A stretch of 64,000 nucleotides of DNA, from positions 35,997,889-36,061,888 of the forward strand of contig CM070559.1 in assembly GCA_036346405.1 (NCBI GenBank). Direction: 5' to 3'. The notes beneath the pieces are model-generated. The model saw nothing but the letters and a program-made list of their open reading frames with translations. It ran no database searches and was not told the DNA's origin. Origin of the DNA: Phyllostachys edulis. Lineage: Eukaryota; Streptophyta; Magnoliopsida; Poales; Poaceae. The translations under genes and the position numbers were made by a program. Positions 1 to 9,636 of the stretch are shown here, piece after piece; the stretch's first letter is position 1, and the number at the start of each line of letters is the position of its first letter.

Positions 1-267
1 CAGCGACCCGACCCGGCAGCAACCTATCGCTTTGTGCCGCTGGTGGAGTTCGCCCGGCGCCGCATGCCACGGGGTAGCCAGGTGGACACTGAGGTGCGGC
101 TCATGGCCACGGCCAGGCTCCGGCTTCTCGATGCCGAGGCCGTCTTGGAATCATGCAGGCATGTGCTTCGGGAGTCAGGGTTCCGGTTCCAGGACGAATG
201 GACCACCATGATCTCAGGCATGTTGCGTAGTGAAAGCGTGAAACTGCTCATTTTGAGTGTATGTTGA
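1..267 (+). other. Open reading frame fragment, unidentified
   Basis: Frame 1 is open from the first base of the window to a stop at 265-267, with no clear start inside the window. The peptide is rich in Arg and Ala and includes VEFARRRMPRGSQVDTE. I do not recognise a family. The next 420 bases on the same strand encode a Mutator-type transposase tail, so this may be a degraded upstream part of the same relic, but no motif proves it. Confidence 0.25.
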
Positions 268-687
268 GGAAATATGTGGGCCTGCAGTGCAGCATCCCAA
301 TCAGTACCTCTCTGAGTATTTCACCAAGGAGGTTGTGATACAAACCTGGACTGGGGGATGTATGGTTACGCTGTGGTTGGTCATTCGACCTGGAAACAAC
401 TAATCTGGGCCACGGACATTGATAGACTCAAGGGAAAGATTGGCCAGCGACAGGTACAACGCATCAAGAACGACATGAACAAAGCAGAAACCGAACGTCG
501 TATGAAGAAGTGCTCCATTTACAGGGAGACTGGGCATACTTTCAAGAAATGCCCCACGAGAAATCCTCAGGACGAAGGAGACATCGGTACTCCGGACGTC
601 GCCGTGGGGACTTCATCCGATCACCCGACTCGAGGCAGTCCACATGGGGACGTTGAGGTCGCGACCACGAGAAAGCATAGACAGTAG
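268..687 (+). pseudogene. MULE transposase C-terminal fragment
   Basis: The translation resembles the tail of MuDR-class transposases: a stretch like QHPNQYLSEYFTKE, then GYAVVGHSTWKQ, then a basic segment ending at the zinc-knuckle-like motif CSIYRETGHTFKKC. The first part and the rest lie in different frames, so at least one frameshift is present near 355. The second knuckle cysteine reads Tyr (TAC instead of TGC), so the CCHC finger is broken. No catalytic domain lies upstream in the window. This is a relic, separate from the complete MULE at 1711-8666, which runs on the other strand. Confidence 0.55.
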
Positions 688-1372
688 TAATATGTTATTG
701 TCAATGTTCTGAATTGTCATTTTGATTAAGTGTTATGACGTTTTGCTGAATGTTATGTAATATCAGTGTGATTTATCGTAGTTTTGATAGTAATGGCAAA
801 TTCACATTTTTTTTCCTTACATAATATGCAATGCATGTGTATGAATTCTCGAGCACATTGCAATATCACTTACCTTCCTACTTATGAATCATTGATACCT
901 CAATCGACCTCGCAAAATTCTTCAGAAATTCACCGTACTAGAACAACATACGACGATCACAAAATGTTATTGCAAGTCTAACAAATTTCATACCATTCAA
1001 AATCTGTGAAAATAACAAGTAGACAAATCAAATTAGGCAGTTTAGGGTTTCAAGTACCTGTCAACTGGTGACAGGTATCTGTTGCCGTTTCAAATGGCGA
1101 TAGGTAACTGGCGACAAGTACGTGGACCAACGGCGAGGGGCGAGAGGGTCCCTGTCGCCAGTTCAACTGGCGATAGGTTTATTTTTTAAAAAAAAAATCA
1201 ATTCAGGTTTCGTGTACTGTTCATGCTAAAGACGCCAGTTCAACTGACGATAGGTTTATTTTTTTAAAAAAAAATCAATTCAGGTTCCGTGTACTGTTCA
1301 TGCTAAAGAATTGGACTTCTTGCAGTAAAGTTTGCTGGGGTTTCTTACTATTGTGCTATTTGTGATCAATAG
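688..1372. other. AT-rich spacer with decayed TE ends
   Basis: No gene is visible. From 1050 to 1260 there are several short palindromes of the type CGCCAGTTCAACTGGCG, similar in design to those inside the ends of the MULE at 1711-8666. This suggests the remnant of a second element's terminal region, possibly belonging to the transposase relic at 268-687. Confidence 0.4.
1156..1309. repeat. 77-bp tandem duplication
   Basis: Two adjacent copies (1156-1232 and 1233-1309) each run from CGCCAGTTCAACT through an A/T tract to a shared segment ending in GTTCATGCTAAAGA. They differ at only a few positions, so the duplication is fairly recent. Confidence 0.8.
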
Positions 1373-1710
1373 GTAACATTTGTCACGGATAAACCTTTGC
1401 CTTCAGAGTTCTCTCATGTACTTAAGTTCGGCGATGTCACGTATAATCTATACAACCATAGCTTTCTACATCTTGGTCAGGTGATTTCTGTGCGCAAATA
1501 TTGATTTATTGTGCATTCACCATCATCTATTATGAACATTCTCTTAATTTGTCTACCATTAATGAAATTCAAAGAAGATTTTACAAGATTGGTGCCTAAT
1601 TCACCATCTTCTCTATGAACTGCTAAAATTTAAATGCTCCATTTGTTGTTATTTTGTAAGAGCTAACTGTTCTCTCTCTTTCTGTGTGCAGAACGTAGCA
1701 TATGAACCAC

Positions 1711-1800
1711 GAATTTTTTATTTAAATAATCTATTTTTATTCTAAATTACAAATATATTCCACCGACTTTTTTTTACGGAAATATTCTCATCGTCGCCCA
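1711..1800 (+). repeat. MULE left terminal inverted repeat
   Basis: Pairs with 8577-8666 on the other strand. Shared blocks include the terminal GAATTTTTT, TTTAAATAATCTATTTTT, ATATTCCACCGA (ATATTCCAGCGA at the other end) and a T-rich run before the first GTCGCCCAA palindrome. Confidence 0.85.
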
Positions 1801-2030
1801 ATCGTTGGGCGGCTCGATCTGTCATTGGCGCATCGCATCTGTCGCCGAACCATTGGGCGACAGATGTTGCCGCTAAGCGCGATCGATCTGCCTGGCACGA
1901 TCAATCTCATCATTGGCGATTGCATCTGTCATTGGCGGCGAGTTCTGTCGCCGAACCATTGAGCGATCGGGTCTGTCATTGCTGAAGCGATCGGTTCCGA
2001 TCGCCAATGGTTCGGCGACAGAGCTGCAGA
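1788..2030. repeat. Subterminal palindrome cluster, MULE left end
   Basis: Repeated degenerate units built on TCGCCCAA(N)TTGGGCGA and CTGTCATTGGCG alternate with GATCGATCTG. At least five units occur. They mirror the better-preserved array at the other end (8355-8600). Confidence 0.7.
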
Positions 2031-2748
2031 TTGTTTTGTTGTTTTTAAATATTGTTTAATTGAGTTGTAATGAATATTACATTTTCTAGGTGAACTAAAT
2101 TTAGCAAATCTGATTGTGTCATGATATTTATTTTGAAAATAATAGTGTTATGACGCCGTTAGTTGGTCTGCATTTGTTATTTTAAGTAGAATATGATAGG
2201 TATGAAATTTGTCGAGTCGCAATAACATTTTTTGATCGTTGTATATTGTTGTAGTCGCTAATTTTTGTTGAATTTTGTGAGGACGATTGAGACAAGAATG
2301 AGTTGTAAGTAGAAAGGTAAGTGATATTACCGTGAGGAAGGAGTCTCTCCTCGATGCGGGAAGGTCGTACTTTATGGACCTAATCTGAGAATATGAGTGA
2401 AGGGCCGAGAACGCTTCGTTGTGATTATGAAGATGCTTTAAAACATGGAGGATTCAATGTCGGTGCGAATGGTTCTTTACGGGATTGCACTAGAAGAGGC
2501 ATACTTGCAATATAGTCTTGCTTTGATGGCTTAGTGGAGACACAGAACCAGAACTACATTAGAGTCCGCGTACAGAAGCACGTGACACGTAGTCACATGG
2601 CATGATGGTTCGGCTAATTGCTTTAGTCAAACTCGCTACTACTACGGTACATTGTGACAGAAGCATCCGGACCATGTAAGTATACATGCCTTTAGAGGAT
2701 AGTAAAAAACATGGGGGTAGGGTCGGGAGTACTACGTAATGACCTAAC

Positions 2749-5700
2749 CTACTGCGTGGACCGGGGCCATTTTCCCTTCCTTGCTAGCTCGGCGTTGAAC
2801 TCCTCGCCGGCCTTCCCCTTCCCCTTGTCGCGGGACTGTCCACGTCGGGCTGGTATGTCGAAGTCGTCCATATCCTGCGGTTCGATGATGTAAGTGCACC
2901 GTATAATGAGAATCGTAACGTAAGAAGGATTTAACTTCTTAATAACTAACGTCGTGGATACGGATTCTGGTAGGCGGCCGGATCTGTTGTGGCGGCCGGG
3001 CTCAGCCGCATGAGCCTTTCCCTTGCCCTTGTCACGGGACTGTCCACGTCGGGCTGGTATATCGAAGTCGTCCATGTCCTGCGATTTCATCATGTAAGGG
3101 CACCGTGTAGTGAAAATCGTAAGAAGGATGTAAATTGTTCATAACTCACGTCGTCCATACGGATTACGGCCGGGCGACCGGATACGCTGTGGCGGCCGGG
3201 GTCAACCGCCTGAGCCTTTCCCTTGCCTTTGTCGCGGATCGCCCACGTCGGGCTGGTATGTCGAAGTCGTCAATGTCCTGCGATTGTATGATGGATGTAA
3301 GTACACCGTACCGGGAAACCTTACGTAATAAGGACGTAAATTCTTCATAACTCATCCTACGGGACCTGCGAAGGAACAAAAGGTCAGTACGAAAGGTACA
3401 GTTCGCGAGAAGATAGTGTGGGCGATACTAACTCGCTCTGTCGGCGTGGGTCTAGCCTCCAAGCCACCCGAGGTGTCGCGTCGCGGATCACCCCCAACAC
3501 AATCGCGTCGGCGGCCCGTGGGATGAGGGACACGACGCGACGACGATGTACTTTCGGCCGATCGCGCGTCAAGGAGGCCAAAACTCGGTCGGATCCGTGA
3601 TCCATACCGCAAAACAACTTTAAGTTAGCAAATCGCGGAAATAAAACATCGAGTGTAACGAATGAGTAAATTTAACTTGCAAACAAACAAAATCAAAAGA
3701 GTACAACAATTACAACACTTAAATAAACATTACGTGCAACATACGATACATGTCTTACGGCATTACGTACATCAAATGAAAATTGGGTAGTACCAGAACA
3801 GCTACATAAACAATACAAAGTACAAATGACAATGTGCACTGATTTGCCATTTCGGTCCCACTTTCACACCTAAGAAGTCTTGACATCCTTCCATAGCGAT
3901 TTACTACTCCCGGTGGTGCCTTGCATCGTCTGGGTCAGTAGCCCTCGTCGGCAGCGATGCGCGGCGATGTACCGCGCGCCTGCTTGTGCCGTCCATATCA
4001 TTCGTAATCTGACGACTCTGCCGAGCGACCCTTGTTGCCCTTGACATGTCAATATCCGAATCCAGATCCTATTTGCAATATCCAAGGTGGCGAAGTTACC
4101 CACAACCACAAGCCCCTAAGCTCGCCGATCCACGCTGCACCACCCTCTCCTTCAAGAAATACTCGGACACAAAGTTCAAAGGGTCCATACGCCTGCGATC
4201 CGCATGCGGCGAGCACATGAGAGCATGGCTTGTGTAAGAGCTTGATTTGTTGCACGTCTGCTAGGCTCGTTGACATGATCTCCAAGGCATACCTCGTGGG
4301 TGACAAGAGAACGAGCCGTCCCAAATCCGGCTCTATCCCGAAAGAGCACGTCGAAACGATGCTCCATATTGCCCATCACGTACACCGTGTGCGACTGGCC
4401 CTTCTGTGTCTTCGCCTGCATGTATGCCGTAATCTTGAGCAATACGGTGTTTGAGGGTTCGTGGCATGAAGTGCGGCATTTGCATGCCTCTCCTCGAAAT
4501 ACCCGATTGTGCGTGCGAAACACCTTCCACGATGGCGGCGAGGGCCGAGAACGAAGGCCCTAAGAACCCGGTTGTACACCTCCGCAAGGTTAGTGGTCAT
4601 TATGCCGTACCTTGCCCGTCCGTGTCATGCGGCGAGAGACCACTTGTCCAATGGTCGTGCCTCGATCCGATGGGAGAAGCACTCGATGTTCCTCGAGGTC
4701 CTCTCCTCCGGACCACCCGGTTCGAGACTCTGCTCCTTGGTTCCTCGTGTCCACGTGTTTCTGTTGTGTTAGTCCGGCGGCGCCATAAGCGTCAAATTTA
4801 TTCTTTGGTTCTCGCATAGCCACCTCTTGAATAGCTTCACCAAGGGTTGCTTCGAACTTCTTGAAGAAGTTGGCCCCAAATGGCGAATACACCATCTCGC
4901 TTTCGTCATATCCGGCCAAGGGAACGGCTCCTCCGGGTCTTCCTGAAGTTTTTTTATGGCCTTCAGCATCCCGGCGTGCCGATCATGAATCACGCACACA
5001 CCAGGACGAGCTCCAACAACTCCCACCCTCAGATGTTGAAGGAACCACAACCAGCTGTGAAAATTCTCACCTTCGACAAATGCGATGGCTAATGGCAGAA
5101 TTTGATTGTTGCCGTCAACGCCTATGGCGGTAAGGATCTGCCCCTTGTATTTCCCGGTCAAAAAAGTCCCGTCAACTGAGATCACGGGCAGCATATGCCT
5201 AAAAGCCTCGATCACGGGGATCAAGGCTCTGAAGGCCCTATGCATTACTAAAAACCTCGCGAATTTTAGATGGCATGTCCTTCACAAAGAATGTATGTCG
5301 TGCGGGTTTCTCTCTGCTGAGACCTCAAGCATACGAGGAAGGTTGTCGTCGCCGCCTCAAAAGATCCAAACCGTCTTTCCATAGCCTTCGCCCGCCGCCA
5401 CGCCTTCCCATAGCTGATCTTGTACTTGAATTTCTTCTCAATAGCCACCATAATGTGCCGGCCTCCATATCCTTCTTCTCCACTATCTCTCCATACATCA
5501 AATTAGCTATGAATGTCGGCGTTATGTTACGATGTTCGCACAAAACACCGCTGAGCATGCACGAGTGCGGCTCCACCTTCGAGACAATCCAAAGAGTCTC
5601 ATACTTTGGTCTATCTTGCGTGCACTCGCCAAGGACAACCGGATTGCTCGCATTTGACGGTGTCTTGCTCTTAGCTAGATTTGATGACCAAACGTCCATT

Positions 5701-6534
5701 TGCATAGACATAGCCCACGACTTAATGGCATCCTGCAAGGATGTCTTATCGACAAACATTGAGTGCAACCGAACCTCCGTGGCATGGTACTCCCACGGCG
5801 ATTCGTGCTCGTCGTCGTACATAGACCCTCGGCGTCAAATGTTCCATTCCTGGGATGGGAGCTCCGTCCTCATCGGAATTGCCCTCGTCGTCTTCTTGTA
5901 AAGCGTCCTCTTGACCAAGGCCATCCGGTCATCGCTTTCCATTTGATGCAATATGTAATCCCTATGCTCTCCTTCATCACCGTCTCTGTAGGCTCATCAT
6001 GTGGTGCCCGATCTTCCTCTCCTATATGTAGCGTCGGGCTCATCACAAGCAACATTCTCTGAACTCTTCAGTAACCACACCCTCGGGTCCTCTTCTTCAT
6101 CAACATGCCGCAACAGCAAGCCGCCATAACACCGGATTATATCCGTGGGGGCCCCACAGCTTCTTTTGGGCATGGTTGCACAAGTATCACACACTCATAT
6201 CCACTGCCGACATCCTTCTATAAAGGCCTTCCACACCTGCCGTCGCATCGGTCTTCTCAACTCCCACCGATGTTAAGTGGAAGACCGGCTCCAAAGCCCT
6301 TGTATGTCGACGCACACACACCTCGTGGTTCAAAGAGAAGCTGCGGGTCACCCGATGCTTCACATCTTCGATTAGTGCATTCTCGCCGTCCGTGTACCAG
6401 AGTGGCTTGTTGAAACTGCTCAAGTCAACACCGCACGGACCTTCACGAATGGTGCCAACACCGTAATGCACTTTCAATGTAGTGGAGTACAGGCATGACT
6501 TATTGTATGGTCGCAAATATTTCCAACATTGCAA
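2749..6534 (-). pseudogene. MuDR-class transposase of the MULE, frameshifted
   Basis: Read on the minus strand, the parts come in the usual order. An N-terminal variable region (6534-5870) is followed by a MuDR domain (5822-5500, with FVDKTSLQDAIKSWAMSMQ) and a segment FKYKISYGKAWRRAKAMERR (about 5440-5380). The MULE DDE catalytic domain follows (5245-4769); it shows SVDGTFLTGKYKGQILTAIG with its first Asp near 5173 and a second Asp in VIHDRHAGMLKAI near 4984. Next are TNLAEVYNRVLRA (about 4590) and a SWIM-like zinc finger around KLLHKPCSHVLAAC (about 4230), whose first CxC pair is not visible. The low-complexity tail is rich in Arg, Lys and Gly (3090-2750). The frame changes many times, so no functional protein is expected from this copy. 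Confidence 0.85.
2830..3430 (-). repeat. About 200-bp tandem triplication in the transposase tail
   Basis: Three units have equivalent points at about 2831, 3035 and 3235, so periods are 204 and 200 bp. On the minus strand each encodes a version of MDDFDIPARRGQSRDKGKGK preceded by a possible splice acceptor (CGCAG or similar). Each unit therefore looks like a duplicated exon with its flanking intron sequence. Confidence 0.8.
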
Positions 6535-8354
6535 TTAGTCATTTCATAGCATACGATATGCAAATCTTGCTACATTGTAATTTACATTTGTAAGGCCCTT
6601 CGCCTATCGTCGACAACTACACGACAAAGATGATCAAGACATCATTCATTCTAAAAACGAGCTATTCCATAGCGAGGCATTATCAATTCGGACGCTAACT
6701 TGCAACCCAAATGCTACAAGTGGCATCCCGGTCTTCTACCAATTACCTAAGTCGGTTAGTTCGTACTAATTTACTTCTACTAATTAGTTTATACAAAGTA
6801 TTCATCCTCCTTATCTTTGCTTTTTGGATGAAATTGAATCGGTTATTATATCATGGAAGCATGCACTACATGATAGGGAATATTAACTATGATTGTGCTT
6901 TAACTGTTGGTGTTGGTATTCTTTGAAGTTGGCGCTCTAAGCAAGCTGCGACTCAAAATAAACTTTTAGAAAACTAAAAGATTAAGTGAAGGCTCCAGAG
7001 AAGATTCCCATATTGAAAGGTGAGATTCTTGGACCCCTTGATCCTTCAATTTCAATGACCACCCAAAACTCAATCCAATGAATCCATGAATTGCTTATTT
7101 GTTTCCTTAAATATCAACCAACATTGCTTATTTGTTTCCTAATTTTTAATCATCTTTTACCACAACCCGGTTGGTACCATTCAATTTCTCTTATTTATGT
7201 TTCCTTTGTGCAGCCTGACCAAATTCTAATGCCTCGACAGCAGTGTGATATCTTGCTACATTTTTGTAACTGAGCATATCTATAGAAATATTTGGTACAT
7301 ACATAAGGACGTTTCATATCTATGCACCTTGAACAATTCAAAAATCAAAACTACATTATATGAAATTAAAAATATTATTTTTCAAATAAGATATGAAACT
7401 GAAATTCCTTTGTAAGAGAATTTACAAACTGAAATTCTACATATACTATTTATTTTGATTATGACTTGAATGCTTACATTTTTGGAATTTGATACATTAA
7501 GGAAAGTATTGCACTAATACCGTATTGGAAAAGTTGAGACTCTTTAACTTGTGCATTGTTAAGGATATAAAATTGTATTAGTCTAGCATTAGTACCGTAT
7601 TGTGTTCCATGTACATTTGATTTAATATATAAATGCATCAATTGCTTCCGTCAATTCATAGCATGCATAAGCCATTTAAGCTTTTTAATAGAGAAATAGT
7701 TTCAATCATCCAATGCAAAACAGCCCTTAGATTTATCTATAAGTATCCTCTACCTCAAACAGACTCTTAAATTATTAATAATTAAAATCTAAAATACCAA
7801 ATGCTAGTCACAAGACAAGATAACACATATTATATCACATTTTAGGAGTCAATAGATGATTTCCTAAACATACATAAATCCAATGGATTGCATGAATCCT
7901 GCATCAGAACTTCATCGGGTGCTAAAAAACTCTACTGTCATTATGCTCGAGTGTTACCTTTTGTTTCCTATTTGTCTGCGTTTTGGTGAAGGCCACTGTA
8001 GTTGAATGTCCGCACATCTATTTATTTTATCTTATTACTATGCGCTTGGTGTTTGAGGATTTTCTAAAGTTTTTTTATCGCTTCTACTTACATACAAACA
8101 AACAAATCTACTTTTTTTTTCCTAACTATAGTTTTCTACGAACGCTACTTATACCTAGTATTTTAATTAACTAAATACCTACTTAAAAAAATACAGTACA
8201 AAATAAATCAAACTTACCTCCTCGCAATCCAAATTTGTCTTCTCTTCTTCCTCTCCCTTCTCTTTTTTGTCCCTCTCCTTTCTTTCTTCTCCGTTCGAAT
8301 CATTTAACCTCTGCAAGCAGAATCGCTCAGGAGGACATGCGGAGGCTATATAGG

Positions 8355-8600
8355 GTATCGAGTCGCCGCACCGTTAGGCGATCGGAACATCTGATCGCTC
8401 TACGGTTGGGCGATCAGATCCTATCGCCAAACCGTCTGGCGTGTAATAATTACGCCAACCGCTCGCCTCTGTGCGATTTAAAAGCGGACGGTTGGGCGGC
8501 AGCTTTCGATCGCCCAACCGTTGGGCGATAGGTCCTGTCGCCCAACCGTTGGGCGATATGTCCTGTCGCCCAACCATTGGGCGACAGGCGTATATTTTGT
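8355..8600. repeat. Subterminal palindrome array, MULE right end
   Basis: Two perfect copies of CGCCCAACCGTTGGGCG (8-bp arms, one-base spacer) start at 8511 and 8539. A one-change copy starts at 8567, giving an exact 28-bp period. Looser copies lie between 8355 and 8500. Confidence 0.85.
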
Positions 8601-8666
8601 AAAAAAATATCGCTGGAATATTTTTGATATTTCGAATAAAAAATAGATTATTTAAAAAAAAAATTC
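8577..8666 (-). repeat. MULE right terminal inverted repeat
   Basis: Reverse complement of the left end with small indels in the A/T runs; the terminal base is the C at 8666 and the target duplication follows directly. Confidence 0.85.
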
Positions 8667-9176
8667 TATGAACCACTCCATGACTTGCTGAGCACACTTG
8701 GCCTTAAATCAAGTAAGTTGCTTGGTTAAATGCATTTGTATTTGCTAATGTGACTACGCAGGCACTCATGATTTAGACGGCATTCCATTCCAAGACTTGG
8801 ATGATACACGCGACAACTCTTTTAGTATGATAGTGGGATTCTTTTTCTTTTGTATTGTCCATACATATGTGCGCACCTATATGAATTGCTGTTAGACCAA
8901 ATGCCCTAGAAAAGTAATTAAAGTACAATACTTTAAGTCTTTGTACTTAAATTTGATATGATTTTGCAGTGGCCACACATTTAATCCCTCGAGCTACGTA
9001 CAGAGATCCTTGCACTCCAAGGGGATTTTCGCGCGACCTTTGCTCATGCTGTTGGTAACTTCTCAGAGTGTAGATCTGCAGTGCTAAGTGCTAACACTAT
9101 TGCAGAAAGGAAAAGGTAACCACCTGCTCTTACACCGCCTCGAGCTCTATCCTTTTCACTTTTCTTTAGTTAAGAC

Positions 9177-9515
9177 TGTTAAAGTTGATCTGAATTTCGT
9201 ATCGTGTCCGTGTAGGACACTTCATCGCCTCATACCAGACGTAGCATGACAGGTGTCAGGACTATACGCAGGTTATATCAGACGTGGTATCAATCTATAG
9301 CAACCGACTCTGATACGGTTTCCTCTTCGTGTGGGACTCGTTTCTCTCGCCCTATATATGTACCTCAGTAGCCCATAGGAAGTGCATGCGTTCCATTGTA
9401 AACATCTCCTCATTATAGTGATTTGACTTCGTGTGTCTGTGATTTTTTCTCGTAAGAGTTTTTCACGTAAAATTTGTGTCTCTCGTCTCTATTTTGCTAT
9501 GCATTATTTGCAACA
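9177..9515 (+). mobile_element. Solo LTR, 339 bp
   Basis: Starts TGTTAAAG, ends TGCAACA, and is flanked by the 5-bp direct repeat AAGAC (9172-9176 and 9516-9520). A CTATATATG box lies near 9350. No internal retroelement sequence is attached, so this is what remains after LTR-LTR recombination. It sits in an intron of the apyrase fragment. Confidence 0.8.
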
Positions 9516-9636
9516 AAGACATAAGAATATATGTTCAAATCTGCAGAGGAAATCTGTTTACTATAAAAAGGGCTACTTGACTTATGAGATGCACTGTTTT
9601 GAGGAGTAAACTGTAAAGTGTAGGATAAAGGATAAC

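Larger units (their letters stand above)
1711..8666 (-). mobile_element. Complete Mutator-like element (MULE), about 7.0 kb
   Basis: The element is bounded by a perfect 10-bp direct repeat, TATGAACCAC, at 1701-1710 and 8667-8676. Both ends begin GAATTTTTT and share TTTAAATAATCTATTTTT in inverted orientation, followed by about 50 more similar bases. Removing the element and one repeat copy restores an apyrase reading frame across the site. The interior carries a minus-strand MuDR-class transposase gene (about 6534 to 2749), now full of frameshifts. The ends also contain arrays of CGCCCAAC/GTTGGGCG palindromes. MULEs usually make 9-bp duplications, with 8-11 bp reported, so 10 bp fits. Confidence 0.9.
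1373..9600 (+). pseudogene. Apyrase (GDA1/CD39 nucleoside phosphatase) fragment
   Basis: Exons of a plant apyrase, an enzyme that hydrolyses nucleoside tri- and diphosphates. Exon A (1373-1480, 36 codons) sits between AG and GT sites and encodes LKFGDVTYNLYNHSFLHLGQ, typical of plant apyrases. Exon B starts at 1692 with NVAYEP; it is cut by the MULE at 1710 and resumes at 8677, ending at a GTAAGT donor after 8712 (HDLLSTLGLKS). Exon C (8970-9115) encodes YRDPCTPRGFS and then, in another frame, AHAVGNFSECRSAVL. It has therefore lost frame, and the stretch that separates these two blocks in plant apyrases is missing. A weak possible further exon lies near 9546-9600. Earlier and later exons are not seen. 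The MULE alone would abolish a normal product; the frameshift shows independent decay. Confidence 0.85.

Noticed and set aside
1..1372. Upstream exons of the apyrase gene
   Set aside because: No apyrase N-terminal motif was found before 1373; the region is filled with MULE relics.
8761..8850. Possible extra apyrase exon after the GTAAGT at 8713
   Set aside because: An acceptor-like CGCAG is present, but the frame meets a stop within a few codons and no apyrase motif is encoded.
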